Notes: generated by a model not told the origin, from the letters alone. A DNA stretch of 49,117 nt from CANGYM01 sp044235825 (GCA_044235825.1 JBIIHL010000006.1:1-49117); one strand, 5' to 3'. Positions 1 through 8,450 are shown, counted from the first letter of the stretch. Numbers and translations are program-made.

Positions 1-133
1 GCCATAACAGCAGGAAAAACGCCATCATAGCGGTTACAAAATCCGCATAGGCGACTTTCCATGCGCCCCCGTGGTGACCGCCCCCTTGGACCTTTTTGAC
101 TTTTTTAATAATGATATTGGGTTGATCCGCCAT
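1..133 (-). CDS. motB: Flagellar motor stator protein MotB (N-terminal part)
   Basis: Only the first 44 codons are in the window; the gene runs off its left edge. The translation begins MADQPNIIIKKVKK and continues into the single N-terminal membrane segment, with AYADFVTAMMAFFLLLW near its start. In the MotB family the Asp in this ADF motif (Asp31 here) is the proton-binding residue of the stator. MotB anchors the MotA/MotB proton channel to peptidoglycan through a C-terminal OmpA-like domain that is not visible here. It lies 2 nt downstream of motA on the same strand, the usual motAB operon. Family assignment is firm; completeness of the rest of the gene cannot be judged. Confidence 0.93.
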   Translation of the reverse strand, partial: MADQPNIIIKKVKKVQGGGHHGGAWKVAYADFVTAMMAFFLLLW

Positions 134-135
134 GA

Positions 136-993
136 TTATTTGGGCAGTTGGTCAATGGCCTGCTCCACCTCAGCAAAGCTGGGACGTACGTGGGATGGCA
201 GGATTTTTCGCGCAAATTCAATGGATATCGCAGGGGCGCCCCCCTGAAGGTGCGCCAAAAGGCCGGCTTTGATACATTCCAAATAGGCCCCATCTTCGCT
301 GTAGGTGGATCCAATCATGCTGGCCAGCGGGGCGCAATATCCATAGGAAACCCACACCCCCAAAAAGGTTCCCACCAAAGCGCCCCCAATCAGTTTTCCT
401 AAAACTTCGGGGGGTTCCGTAATGGACCCCATGGTTTTAATGACCCCCAGAACCGCCGCCACAATCCCCAGCGCGGGCATACCATCGGCCATACCCTGAA
501 CGGCGTGGGCGACATTGTGCTGCTCTTGGTGGTGCACTTCCAGTTCGCGGTTCATCAAATCTTCCATCACAAAGGCATTTTCACTGCCCAGCGACACCAT
601 ACGCAAATAATCACACAAAAAATCCACCGCGTGATGATCGTGATGAAACAACGGGAATTTTTGAAACAATTCACTGTCGTGGGGATTTTCAATGTCCGAT
701 TCCAGTTTTAAAATTCCCTTGGACCGGATGGTTTTAAACACCAGAAACAATAGGGACAGCAGCTCGACATAGTGCGTTTTTTTGTATTTGGGCCCCTTCA
801 TGGCGGCTTTGATGCCGGGCATAACGTTTTTCAGGACAGATTTTGTGTTGGCCGTCACAAACGCCCCAATGGCGGCCCCAACGATAATCACAACCTCAAA
901 CGGTTGCCACAAAACGGCCAAATGGCCCCCCATGGCGACGTACCCACCCAAGGTGCATCCGATAACAATAATAAACCCAACAATGACTTTCAT
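136..993 (-). CDS. motA: Flagellar motor stator protein MotA
   Basis: 285 residues, the normal MotA length. The protein starts MKVIVGFIIVIGCTLGGYVA, the typical first membrane segment, and has the cytoplasmic loop and the paired C-terminal membrane segments around PALGIVAAVLGVIKTMGS and LIGGALVGTFLGVWVSYG. MotA forms the proton-conducting stator ring with MotB and pushes on FliG. The start at 993 was chosen over an upstream in-frame start because GGAG lies a few bases before this ATG and it matches the family N-terminus. It is followed by motB at 133 and divergent from the FolM-like gene at 1051. Confidence 0.95.
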   Translation of the reverse strand: MKVIVGFIIVIGCTLGGYVAMGGHLAVLWQPFEVVIIVGAAIGAFVTANTKSVLKNVMPGIKAAMKGPKYKKTHYVELLSLLFLVFKTIRSKGILKLESDIENPHDSELFQKFPLFHHDHHAVDFLCDYLRMVSLGSENAFVMEDLMNRELEVHHQEQHNVAHAVQGMADGMPALGIVAAVLGVIKTMGSITEPPEVLGKLIGGALVGTFLGVWVSYGYCAPLASMIGSTYSEDGAYLECIKAGLLAHLQGGAPAISIEFARKILPSHVRPSFAEVEQAIDQLPK

Positions 994-1050
994 GGAAACT
1001 CCGAATCCTGCTAGACTATAAAACCAAAACTCTATTAAGATTCTGTTGTC

Positions 1051-1749
1051 ATGACGCAAAAACGTGTTTTCATTACAGGGGCGGCCAAACGCATCGGGGC
1101 CGACTTGGTTTATCGCTTGGCCCGCGATGGTTATGATATTGTGTTGCATTATGGATCGTCCGCGCCCGAGGCACAGGCGATCCAAAAAACCCTAGAGGCC
1201 CAAGGCCGATCCTGTTGTCTGATCCAAGGGAACCTGACAAACCCTGAGGACGTCCAAAATGTGATTCAGATGGTTCGGGCTGTGGGGCCTTTAAATCTGA
1301 TGATCCATAATGCCTCTTTATTTTTGCCCGATACCTTGGCAACCGTCACGTGGCAGGGGTTGCAGGATCATCTGGCGGTGAATGCCATGGCCCCCCTGAT
1401 GCTGATTCAGGGGTTGTGGGAACAGACTGACCATATCGTCACCCTTTTGGATGCCCATATCCATTGGCATCATCAGGATTTTCTCAGTTACACGTTGGGC
1501 AAGCATCTGTTGGAACGCTTAACATTGGATCTGGCCCCCACCTTGGCCCCCAGAACACGCATCAACAGCATTGCGCTGGGCCCGACACTTAAGGGTGTTC
1601 GGGAAAGCGAGGGTCATTTTCACGCAATGATTCAGAAATATAACCTGAAACAATTGTCTTCTTCGGATGAAGTTTACGGGGCCTTGATGGCTTTGCACCA
1701 AAACCCCGCCATCACAGGGGAGATTATCAATATGGACACAGCCCCCTAA
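1051..1749 (+). CDS. Short-chain dehydrogenase/reductase, FolM/pteridine-reductase-like
   Basis: 232 residues with a classical SDR layout: nucleotide-binding TGAAKRIG near residues 9-16, an NAS motif near residue 87 and the catalytic Tyr147-x3-Lys151 in SYTLGKH. The TGAAKRIG form and the short length are typical of FolM/pteridine reductase-type SDRs, which use NAD(P)H to reduce dihydromonapterin or dihydrofolate. The substrate is inferred from similarity in style only; no folate genes are adjacent. It is divergent from motA, with 57 nt between the starts, and its 3' end overlaps the convergent rlmH stop by 4 nt. No clear ribosome binding site precedes the ATG. Confidence 0.75.
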   Translation: MTQKRVFITGAAKRIGADLVYRLARDGYDIVLHYGSSAPEAQAIQKTLEAQGRSCCLIQGNLTNPEDVQNVIQMVRAVGPLNLMIHNASLFLPDTLATVTWQGLQDHLAVNAMAPLMLIQGLWEQTDHIVTLLDAHIHWHHQDFLSYTLGKHLLERLTLDLAPTLAPRTRINSIALGPTLKGVRESEGHFHAMIQKYNLKQLSSSDEVYGALMALHQNPAITGEIINMDTAP

Positions 1750-2174
1750 TCCCGATGATACGGATGATGGGTGCGGATGCATTGGGCGCGGTAAAGCTGT
1801 TCCAGAAAAACCAAATAGGCCAGCGCATGGGCCAGCGTCATTGCCCCCAAAGACAAAACATGGTGGGCGGTTTTGATCCATTCGGGATCATGGCCTTCGG
1901 CCCCGCCGATCACAAAGGTGGGCTGCGGCCAACGGGCCAAGGCGGCCGCGAATTCAGCGGTTCCCAATGTGACGCCGCCCCTGTCCAGCGCAATGACGGT
2001 GCCTTTGGCGGGCAGAATTTTGCGAATGCGATCCCCTTCATCCCGCAGGCCCGCGGGGCCTTTATACACACTGGGGGGCAGGGTGAGAAGGCTGGGGGCA
2101 GGGCGCAACCGTTTGCACAAATCATCGCACAGGGATTGATATGCCGCCGGCAGAGCATGCCCAACGCGAATCAC
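1746..2174 (-). CDS. rlmH: 23S rRNA (pseudouridine1915-N3)-methyltransferase RlmH
   Basis: SPOUT-family methyltransferase that modifies pseudouridine 1915 of 23S rRNA. Diagnostic features are the SAM-binding knot FVIGGAEGHDPEW, then VLSLGAMTLAHALAYLVFLEQLYRA and the C-terminal HPYHRD, which closely follow the RlmH signature (IGG..G, LS...MT..H, EQLYRA, HPYH). I chose a GTG start at 2174 (about 142 residues) because AAGGG precedes it, it lies just after the fabI stop, and it aligns with the usual N-terminus; a TTG at 2213 would add 13 residues overlapping fabI. It is co-directional with fabI and convergent with the FolM-like gene. Confidence 0.88.
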   Translation of the reverse strand: MIRVGHALPAAYQSLCDDLCKRLRPAPSLLTLPPSVYKGPAGLRDEGDRIRKILPAKGTVIALDRGGVTLGTAEFAAALARWPQPTFVIGGAEGHDPEWIKTAHHVLSLGAMTLAHALAYLVFLEQLYRAQCIRTHHPYHRD

Positions 2175-2184
2175 CGTAGGGCCC

Positions 2185-2976
2185 TTACCCGACAATGTGG
2201 TATCCACCGTCAATATAAATCACATCCCCCGTAATGCTGGGGGCCAGATCCGACGCCAAAAAGGTCGTCGTGCGTCCCACATCATCCAACGTCACCAAAT
2301 GATGGATGGGGGCCCGCTCTGCCGCCAAGGACAACAGATGTTCAAATTTCTTCAATCCCGAAGCCGCCCGCGTCATCATGGGGCCTGGGGAAATGGCATT
2401 GACACGAATGCGTTTTTCCCCCAGCTCCAGCGCCAGATACCGCACGGTGCTTTCCAGCGCCGCCTTCACAGGGCCCATCATGTTATAATTGGGCACAGCC
2501 TTTTCAGACCCATAATAGGTCATGGTGAACATGGATCCGCCGTCTTTCATCAGGGGCTCGGCCAGTTTGGCCATACGGATAAACGAATGACACGACACGT
2601 CCATGGCATTTAAAAAGCCGTTTAAGGAACAATCCACCACACGACCGTGCAAATCCTCCCGCGGGGCAAAGGCGATGGCATGCACCAAAACATCCAAACG
2701 GCCCCATGTTTTTTCAATGGCCTCAAAAACCGCCTCCAAAGATCCGGCCTGCGTCACATCACACGGCATGAATAGCGGCACCCGTAAATCAGACAGACAG
2801 GGCTCAACAAAGGTTTTGGTTTTTTCTGTTTGATAGGTGATGGCCAGCTCCGCCCCCGCCCGTGACAGCGAACGGGCAATGCCATAGGCGATGGAATGTT
2901 CGTTGGCCACGCCGATAATCAGGGCCTTTTTGCCCTTCATCAGGTCCCCGATGCGTATGTCTGAAATCTCTGTCAT
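2185..2976 (-). CDS. fabI: Enoyl-[acyl-carrier-protein] reductase (NADH) FabI
   Basis: 263 residues from the chosen ATG at 2976. It catalyses the last step of each fatty acid elongation cycle, reducing enoyl-ACP. The glycine motif KALIIGVANEHSIAYGIA is the FabI form (G-V-A-N in place of TGxxxGIG), and the catalytic pair is Tyr164-x6-Lys171 in PNYNMMGPVK. GDVIYIDGGYHIVG is the typical C-terminus. The chosen ATG has GAGG about 10 nt upstream, and that GAGG lies inside the end of the small CxxC ORF at 2981-3097, four bases away, so the two may be translationally coupled. An ATG six codons upstream is possible. Confidence 0.96.
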   Translation of the reverse strand: MTEISDIRIGDLMKGKKALIIGVANEHSIAYGIARSLSRAGAELAITYQTEKTKTFVEPCLSDLRVPLFMPCDVTQAGSLEAVFEAIEKTWGRLDVLVHAIAFAPREDLHGRVVDCSLNGFLNAMDVSCHSFIRMAKLAEPLMKDGGSMFTMTYYGSEKAVPNYNMMGPVKAALESTVRYLALELGEKRIRVNAISPGPMMTRAASGLKKFEHLLSLAAERAPIHHLVTLDDVGRTTTFLASDLAPSITGDVIYIDGGYHIVG

Positions 2977-2980
2977 AAAA

Positions 2981-3097
2981 TTATACCTCATCAAGGGTAG
3001 GGGGGAGAGCCTTTGTCAGATAGGTCAAAGCGTCAGACAAGGTCAGGGCGTCTTTGCTTTCTTCATGTTCATCAAAATCATCACAGCGTTGACACAT
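2981..3097 (-). CDS. Small CxxC protein upstream of fabI (putative)
   Basis: A 38-codon ORF reading MCQRCDDFDEHEESKDALTL and ending TLDEV-stop. It has a CxxC pair at its start and is otherwise acidic. Its stop lies four bases before the fabI ATG, and its last codons contain the GAGG that serves as the fabI ribosome binding site, the arrangement of a translationally coupled gene. The ATG itself has only a weak GTGGG upstream; a GTG five codons earlier is an alternative start. I do not recognise a family. It could be a regulatory leader peptide, a tiny zinc-binding protein, or a chance ORF. Confidence 0.4.
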   Translation of the reverse strand: MCQRCDDFDEHEESKDALTLSDALTYLTKALPPTLDEV

Positions 3098-3178
3098 GGC
3101 AAAACCCACATCTGAAGTTCATTCAACAGCATTCAATGTGATGGATTTTGGGGAAAAAATCAAGCGACTCTTAAAATT

Positions 3179-3267
3179 TGGTGGGGATAGCCAGAGTCGA
3201 ACTGGCACGGCTGTTAAAAGCCGACGGATTTTAAGTCCGTTGCGTCTACCGGTTCCGCCATATCCCC
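3179..3267 (-). tRNA. tRNA-Leu (anticodon UAA)
   Basis: The reverse strand folds as a cloverleaf with acceptor GGGGATA/TATCCCC, discriminator A and encoded CCA. The anticodon loop CTTAAAA gives UAA. A long variable arm and GTTCGACTC in the T-loop are as expected for tRNA-Leu. It lies 22 nt upstream of the tRNA-Gly end and is read in the same direction. Confidence 0.96.
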
Positions 3268-3289
3268 TTTAGACCTTTTTGATGAAGGA

Positions 3290-3363
3290 TGGAGCGGGTG
3301 AAGGGGATCGAACCCTCACAGCCAGCTTGGAAGGCTGGAACTCTACCATTGAGCTACACCCGC
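3290..3363 (-). tRNA. tRNA-Gly (anticodon UCC)
   Basis: Reverse-strand cloverleaf: acceptor GCGGGTG, D-arm GTAGCTCAATGGTAGAG, anticodon loop CTTCCAA (UCC), T-loop GTTCGATCC, and encoded CCA at 3290-3292. Standard length of 74 nt with CCA. Probably co-transcribed with the tRNA-Leu that follows. Confidence 0.96.
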
Positions 3364-3468
3364 ATCACGCAAAGATGCTTTTATTTGGGGCATACAGGGG
3401 GGTGGCGTCAAGGGTTTTCTTTGGATCAAGGATCGGGCCGTGTGTCTTTGCTGTTTATCATAACCATC

Positions 3469-5124
3469 CTAAACGGCAGAATGATCCAGCCCTGCCAGCA
3501 GTTTTTCAGCCAAACCCACGTCTTCCGCCACAACCACGCTGGCCCCCAGGGCATAGAGATCGTCGATGGAGTCTTTGTTGTGGGCCCGCACAATCAGGGG
3601 CAACGTGGGATAGTGCCGGTGAATCGTGCCCACCACATCCCGTGTTAAGGGCAGGGAATCCACCGCCAGAATGATAACAGAGGCACCGGCATTAACGGCA
3701 TGATGGACATGCTGCACGTTGCGTATATCGCCGTAAAAAGCAGATATGCCCTCTTTTTGGGCATGATGAACGGCGCTTAAATGCCGGTCCATGGCCAAAT
3801 GCGGGCGGTGATTGTCCTTTAGGGATTGGGCAATGCATCGCCCCACCCGCCCCAGTCCCACCACCAGAATAAAGGGGGATGGGGGATGATACGTCGCCCC
3901 CTCAGGGGCTTTGGGATCCAGAAAAGCCCTAATGTGGGGTGCCCAATGAAACACCAAGGGAGAGGTTATCATGGAAAGGGCCACCACCAGCAAAAAAAAC
4001 TGGCCATCGGCAAAACTTAATAATCCCCCCGTCATCATCATGCCCAGCAAAACAAAGGCGAATTCCCCCGCTTGGGCTAAAATCAAGGCTCCCTCCACGG
4101 CCATGCCATGGGCAATCCCCCAAAAACGGGCCAAGGGATAAAACACAACAGCCTTGATCAAAAAAAGACCCACCACCGATCCCATTAACCAAAGGGGATG
4201 ATCAAAAACAGCCCCAACATCAATCGCCATTCCCACAGACAGAAAAAAAATACCCAGCAAAAGGCCCTTTAAGGGCTCTAAAATCACATGAACTTCGTGG
4301 CGATAGGCTGTCTCTGCCACCACAAGGCCCGCCAAAAAAGCCCCAAGCGCAGGAGAAAGGCCAGCTTTGTGGGTGATTAACGCGGCGGCAGACACGCTCA
4401 GCAGCACAAAGGCCATCAACCATTCGCTGTTACGCGCAGCGGAAACGCTCTGCATCAGCGGACGCAATAACCAGCGACCCAGCACCATCATACTCACCAA
4501 CACCAATCCGGCACTCAGCAGGGATTCCGCAATCAAAGGCCCCAAATCCTGATGATCGGAGGATTGCATGGTTAAGGCCCCCACCAAAATCAACAGGGGA
4601 ACCACCGCCAGATCCTGCATCAACAGAACCGAAAAACATAAAACCCCCAGCGGCTTGGCGGTGAGATTGTTTTCCCCCATCGTTTGCATCACCATAGCTG
4701 TTGATGATAGGGCCAGACAGACCCCCAGCAGCACTGACGTTGACATAGGATGTCCAAACATCATGGATATGCCCCCAATCATGGCCCCCGTGGCCAAGAT
4801 TTGCATATTGCCCAGCCCCAAAACCAGACGCCGCATATCCTGTAACCGATCCAGCGACAGTTCCAGACCGATCATAAACAAAAGGGCCATAATGCCCAAC
4901 TCTGCCAGCAGAGACAGGATGTTTCCCTGATGCAGCGCAACGCCTGAAAATCCCTCTGGTGCAAGGCGAATCAATCCAAAGGGGCCCAAAAGAATACCGG
5001 CCAGCACATAACCCAAGATGGGCGGAATGCGCATTTTCTGAAACACAGGCACCATAACGCCCGCCACCATAAAAACCATGGCAGCGCTGGATAAAAACGG
5101 AGAAAGGGTATCGTTGGTCACCAT
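3469..5124 (-). CDS. KefB-like monovalent cation:proton antiporter (CPA2 family)
   Basis: 551 residues. The first about 385 residues form a Na+/H+-exchanger-type membrane domain of about a dozen hydrophobic segments, beginning SSAAMVFMVAGVMVPVFQ and including PPILGYVLAGILLGPFG and ALGAFLAGLVVAETAYRHEV, which match the KefB/KefC/YbaL group. After residue about 415 comes a RCK/TrkA-N nucleotide-binding domain with VVGLGRVGRCIAQSL and an acidic residue at the end of the next strand (AMDRH). These proteins exchange K+ or Na+ for H+ across the inner membrane, gated by nucleotide or thiol ligands. No KefF/KefG-type ancillary protein is adjacent. The gene stands alone between flagellin and the tRNA pair. 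Confidence 0.9.
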   Translation of the reverse strand: MVTNDTLSPFLSSAAMVFMVAGVMVPVFQKMRIPPILGYVLAGILLGPFGLIRLAPEGFSGVALHQGNILSLLAELGIMALLFMIGLELSLDRLQDMRRLVLGLGNMQILATGAMIGGISMMFGHPMSTSVLLGVCLALSSTAMVMQTMGENNLTAKPLGVLCFSVLLMQDLAVVPLLILVGALTMQSSDHQDLGPLIAESLLSAGLVLVSMMVLGRWLLRPLMQSVSAARNSEWLMAFVLLSVSAAALITHKAGLSPALGAFLAGLVVAETAYRHEVHVILEPLKGLLLGIFFLSVGMAIDVGAVFDHPLWLMGSVVGLFLIKAVVFYPLARFWGIAHGMAVEGALILAQAGEFAFVLLGMMMTGGLLSFADGQFFLLVVALSMITSPLVFHWAPHIRAFLDPKAPEGATYHPPSPFILVVGLGRVGRCIAQSLKDNHRPHLAMDRHLSAVHHAQKEGISAFYGDIRNVQHVHHAVNAGASVIILAVDSLPLTRDVVGTIHRHYPTLPLIVRAHNKDSIDDLYALGASVVVAEDVGLAEKLLAGLDHSAV

Positions 5125-5194
5125 GACCCCTAAAGGGTATCAAGAAACGAAAAGAAAAGCACCGCTTTTTAAAAAAGATAGAGAATCAAAAAAA

Positions 5195-5222
5195 GCCCCG
5201 CTCTTTTCGCAAAGAGCGGGGC
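5195..5222 (-). terminator. Rho-independent terminator of the flagellin gene
   Basis: A perfect 12-bp stem, GCCCCGCTCTTT paired with AAAGAGCGGGGC, with a 4-nt loop. Read on the minus strand it is followed by a run of seven T (5188-5194). It lies 24 nt beyond the flagellin stop, so it should end that transcript before the antiporter gene. Confidence 0.93.
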
Positions 5223-5246
5223 AAGGTGGGCTCCATCATCTGAGCC

Positions 5247-7241
5247 TTATCCCTGCAACATCTGCAGGAATAACTCGGGAATTCTGTTGGCCTGCGCCGA
5301 CATGGACGCGGCGGCCTGGGACAAGGTCTGTTTCGAGGTAAAGATCGTCACCTCCGCCCCAAAATCCACATCGGTAAAGGTTGCGCGAGATGCTTTTGTG
5401 TTTTCCAAAGTGATTTGGGCATTTTGAATCACAAAGCCCATCCGTGACTGAATGGCCCCCAGTTCGGCTTGGGCCTTTCCAACACGCTCGATGGCTCCAT
5501 CAATTGCTTTCGATGCATCTTTTCCACCGTCTACTGTTTCTACATTCAATCCCTGAATGCCTAAATTTTCCGTGTTCATGGACACAAATTTGACGGTGAT
5601 TAAATCATTGGCTTCGATGCCCACCTGAAAATCCATGGTGGTTACATCGCCCGGATCAATGGTGAACACGAGGGCATCCAGATCAGCACCAGGGTGGGGA
5701 AGGGCTCCCGTCAGCCCATCAGGATCCACACCATCTTGCAGACGCGCCACAGCCTCTTTGTTCATTTTCAGAACCAAACCATTGGTAAAGTTAATGTTGT
5801 ATTCGTCCTTTGTTCCCGACCACACTTGATCCAGATCATCCAAATCGCGGGTGTAGAGTGTTCCATCTTCGTGTTCCAGATACAGCGTCGTTTTGTTGTT
5901 GGTGCTGTCATAGCGGGATGTCAGAGTATAGGTCCCCACTTCTGCCGAACCCGTGGCCTGAATCACATCATTGATGGATGTGACGGTGGTTGAGGTGTTT
6001 AGACGATTGATAATGGTGTCTTCACCCATCCGTTTGGCGGTAAAGTTTACCGGCGGGTTGGTGGCCGTGGCTGTTAAATTAAACACCGTGTCCAAATCGC
6101 TTTGCAAGGCCGCCGCCGTAACGGGGGGAAAGTTCGCGTTGGTGTTGATTTGAAAGCTGTTTTGGGGATTTTTCGTGCTGGTTAACAAAATCACAGATCC
6201 CGAAGACGCATTGTTGGCCACAATCCCCTGAAAGGTTTGATTGCCCACATCCACAGTCACCTGAAGGAGGCCTGTGGATCCAATGTCCTGAACGCGCACA
6301 TCGGATACGGTCCCCTCAACCCGACCCCGCGTCAGGCTGTTGGTGATGGGGGTGGCGGAAAAATACGTCCCCGCAGCAGCAGTGGAATAACCGGCGGGAA
6401 CACTGCTGGCATCAAAGATAACGTTGTTTCCTGACGTCACACCAAAAAGCCCACGAAGGTCCGTCTGCACGGCGCCACTTTGATCTGTGTTCACATCGAT
6501 AAGGGCAGCACTTGTGAGGGTGATTGAATTTGCCGCATTGGTTGTGCTCACCAACGTAATGGTCCCACCGGAAGCAATATCCGAGGTTCTTTCGGCGCGA
6601 AAGGTCTGGGATCCAACATCAACCTCGATGGTCAGGGTGTCCGCAGGGGTATTGGTCCAGGTTGAGCGAGCATCATGAACCATTCCATCCACAAAGCCAG
6701 AGACAGCAATAGCCACACTGCCTTCGTCAAAACGGGTTCCCGTGATGCTGGTTAGGGCTGTCCTCGTCGCATTGGAATCCGCCGCAAATGGGTTTTTCGG
6801 TGAAATTCCCCGATCCCCCCCATCAAACAGGTTGATCCCGTTCCAGTTCGTTTGATCCACCGTGGCATCGACCTGTTCCACCAACTGGCTAACTTCCTGT
6901 TGGACAATTTGGCGTTCGTTGGTGCCTAGGGTTCCGTTGACCACCTGTGTGGCCAAAACCTTCAGACGCAGCAGAATTTGGCTGATTTGATCCAGCGCCC
7001 CGTTGGCCACCTGCAGGGTGGAGGCCCCTTGGGATGCGTTCCGAATGGCCTGATCCAGCGCCCCTTCATCCGATCGCAGTTTGTTGGAAATGGCCAAACC
7101 GGCGGCATCGTCCGAGGCCTGAACAATCCGTAAGCCCGAAGACAAACGGGAAATGGACTGTGACGTGTCGCTGACGTTTTTGTTCAAATAGCGATTCGAT
7201 GTTAACGACGCCACGTTGGTTGAAACGGTAATCTGGACCAT
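5247..7241 (-). CDS. fliC: Flagellin with enlarged central domain
   Basis: 664 residues, longer than many alphaproteobacterial flagellins. The conserved D0/D1 N-terminus covers about residues 1-145 (SISRLSSGLRIVQASDDAAG, TNWNGINLFDGG) and the C-terminal D1/D0 about 585-664 (AIQSRMGFVIQNAQITLENT, ending LFLQMLQG). Between them lies a variable surface region with an internal duplication: residues about 204-265 (VDVGSQTFRAERTSDIASGG) and 327-390 (VDVGNQTFQGIVANNASSGS) share the plan VDVG.QTF...(A/S)SG..(I/V).L.ST.N..NS. Flagellin is exported through the flagellar type III apparatus and forms the filament. It has its own sigma-54 promoter at 7319-7334 and a strong terminator at 5195-5222, so it is transcribed as a single gene. 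Confidence 0.96.
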   Translation of the reverse strand: MVQITVSTNVASLTSNRYLNKNVSDTSQSISRLSSGLRIVQASDDAAGLAISNKLRSDEGALDQAIRNASQGASTLQVANGALDQISQILLRLKVLATQVVNGTLGTNERQIVQQEVSQLVEQVDATVDQTNWNGINLFDGGDRGISPKNPFAADSNATRTALTSITGTRFDEGSVAIAVSGFVDGMVHDARSTWTNTPADTLTIEVDVGSQTFRAERTSDIASGGTITLVSTTNAANSITLTSAALIDVNTDQSGAVQTDLRGLFGVTSGNNVIFDASSVPAGYSTAAAGTYFSATPITNSLTRGRVEGTVSDVRVQDIGSTGLLQVTVDVGNQTFQGIVANNASSGSVILLTSTKNPQNSFQINTNANFPPVTAAALQSDLDTVFNLTATATNPPVNFTAKRMGEDTIINRLNTSTTVTSINDVIQATGSAEVGTYTLTSRYDSTNNKTTLYLEHEDGTLYTRDLDDLDQVWSGTKDEYNINFTNGLVLKMNKEAVARLQDGVDPDGLTGALPHPGADLDALVFTIDPGDVTTMDFQVGIEANDLITVKFVSMNTENLGIQGLNVETVDGGKDASKAIDGAIERVGKAQAELGAIQSRMGFVIQNAQITLENTKASRATFTDVDFGAEVTIFTSKQTLSQAAASMSAQANRIPELFLQMLQG

Positions 7242-7318
7242 AGCATGTTTCCTTTGTCTTTGGGTCTTCCCTAGATGTTTTTGCCTTTTCTTTACGTGAA
7301 AAGGCTTGTCATCACCCT

Positions 7319-7334
7319 TGCAAAGGCCATGCCA
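7319..7334 (-). promoter_or_regulatory. Sigma-54 promoter of the flagellin gene
   Basis: On the minus strand the sequence is TGGCATGGCCTTTGCA, which has the -24 GG and -12 GC elements exactly ten bases apart and fits the TGGCAY-N5-TTGCA pattern of RpoN promoters. It lies between the argC stop and the flagellin ATG and would give a leader of about 65 nt. Sigma-54 control of flagellins by FlbD/FleQ-type activators is known in Alphaproteobacteria; the activator is not in this window. Confidence 0.85.
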
Positions 7335-7343
7335 AAATCAATA

Positions 7344-8381
7344 TCAAGGATACGCGGCCAAGGTTCCCAGTCCCAGCGCGGGGTCCAGCCCAAAGCGGAT
7401 GTTGGCATTTTGAACGGCCTGACCGGCGGCGCCTTTGCCCAGATTGTCAATCACCGAAACCAAAATCACATCCCCCAAATGATACCCCGCAAAGGCCCCC
7501 ACATGGCACCGGTTGGTGCCGGAGACGTATTTTGTGGCCAAATGCTCGGCTTTGTGGGTTACATGGACAAACGGGGCATCGCCGTAGGCCTCCTCAAGGG
7601 TTTTTTGAATCACCCCCAAATCCCCCCCGCGCACATAGATGGTGGCCAGCATTCCCCGCACCATGGGCACCAAATGGGGCGTAAATGTCAAACGGACAGG
7701 TTTTCCCGCCGCCGCCTGACATTCCTGAACAATTTCCGGATAATGGCGATGATGCCCCAGACCATAGGCGGAAAGATTTTCCATGCGCTCAGAGGCCAAC
7801 AGGGTTAAATTTGCCTTTCGCCCCGCACCGCTGATGCCGGATTTGGCATCAATGACCAGATCTGTGTCGATCAATCCCCCCCGCAGCAGGGGAATTAAGG
7901 GCAGCAAACTGGCCGTGGGATAACATCCTGGGTTGGCAATCAGGCGGGCGGTGCGGATATCGTTTTCGTACCATTCGGATAAACCATACACCGCCTGTTT
8001 TTGTAAATCCTTGGCCAGATGGGGGCCGTACCATTGTTCGTAGGTGGCCACATCCCGCAGGCGAAAATCCGCCGATAAATCCACAATCACGCAGGATGCC
8101 GGCAAAGACGCCATAACCCCTTGCCCCGCCGCATGGGGCAGACAGGAAAACACAACATCAATATCCTGAAACGACACGTCCTCCAGCTTCACCAACGTCA
8201 ATGGGGATCCCAGATGGGGAAACACATCCCTTAGCGACGCCCCCGCATGGCTTTCCCCCGTCACGGCCACAACGTGAAAGGCCGGATGGGGCAACAAAAG
8301 CCGCAAAACCTCCGCCCCCGTATACCCACTGCCCCCCAGAACAACAGCGCGAAGAGGTTTAGAGGGGTGAGACAATATCAT
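7344..8381 (-). CDS. argC: N-acetyl-gamma-glutamyl-phosphate reductase
   Basis: 345 residues from the ATG at 8381, which has a perfect AAGGAG upstream; an in-frame start further upstream lacks this. ArgC reduces N-acetylglutamyl phosphate to the semialdehyde in arginine synthesis. The N-terminal dinucleotide-binding motif VVLGGSGYTGAEVLRLL spans about residues 13-29, and the catalytic Cys153 lies in LIANPGCYPTAS. The dimerisation region ends near ALGLGTLAAYP. argB, which makes its substrate, is 9 kb away on the other strand, so the arginine genes are dispersed. A CTGTNNC heptamer element lies about 40 nt upstream. Confidence 0.96.
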   Translation of the reverse strand: MILSHPSKPLRAVVLGGSGYTGAEVLRLLLPHPAFHVVAVTGESHAGASLRDVFPHLGSPLTLVKLEDVSFQDIDVVFSCLPHAAGQGVMASLPASCVIVDLSADFRLRDVATYEQWYGPHLAKDLQKQAVYGLSEWYENDIRTARLIANPGCYPTASLLPLIPLLRGGLIDTDLVIDAKSGISGAGRKANLTLLASERMENLSAYGLGHHRHYPEIVQECQAAAGKPVRLTFTPHLVPMVRGMLATIYVRGGDLGVIQKTLEEAYGDAPFVHVTHKAEHLATKYVSGTNRCHVGAFAGYHLGDVILVSVIDNLGKGAAGQAVQNANIRFGLDPALGLGTLAAYP

Positions 8382-8421
8382 CAGGGACTCCTTTGGGGGC
8401 GGTGGAAAAAGAAACCCTAAA

Positions 8422-8450
8422 TTATCAGGCAACAGGCCACAGGCCAACAG
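8422..8450 (-). repeat. CTGT-type heptamer element upstream of argC
   Basis: On the argC strand the sequence reads CTGTTGGC, CTGTGGC, CTGTTGC, then CTGATAA, i.e. near-perfect heptamers closing with CTGAT. Closely similar runs occur upstream of argB (17214-17255) and between a secreted-protein gene and leuA (26248-26271). Its function is unknown. Confidence 0.5.

Noticed and set aside
3364..3468. Possible gene or RNA between tRNA-Gly and the antiporter
   Set aside because: No ORF with a start and ribosome binding site, and no stable RNA structure; I see nothing in it.
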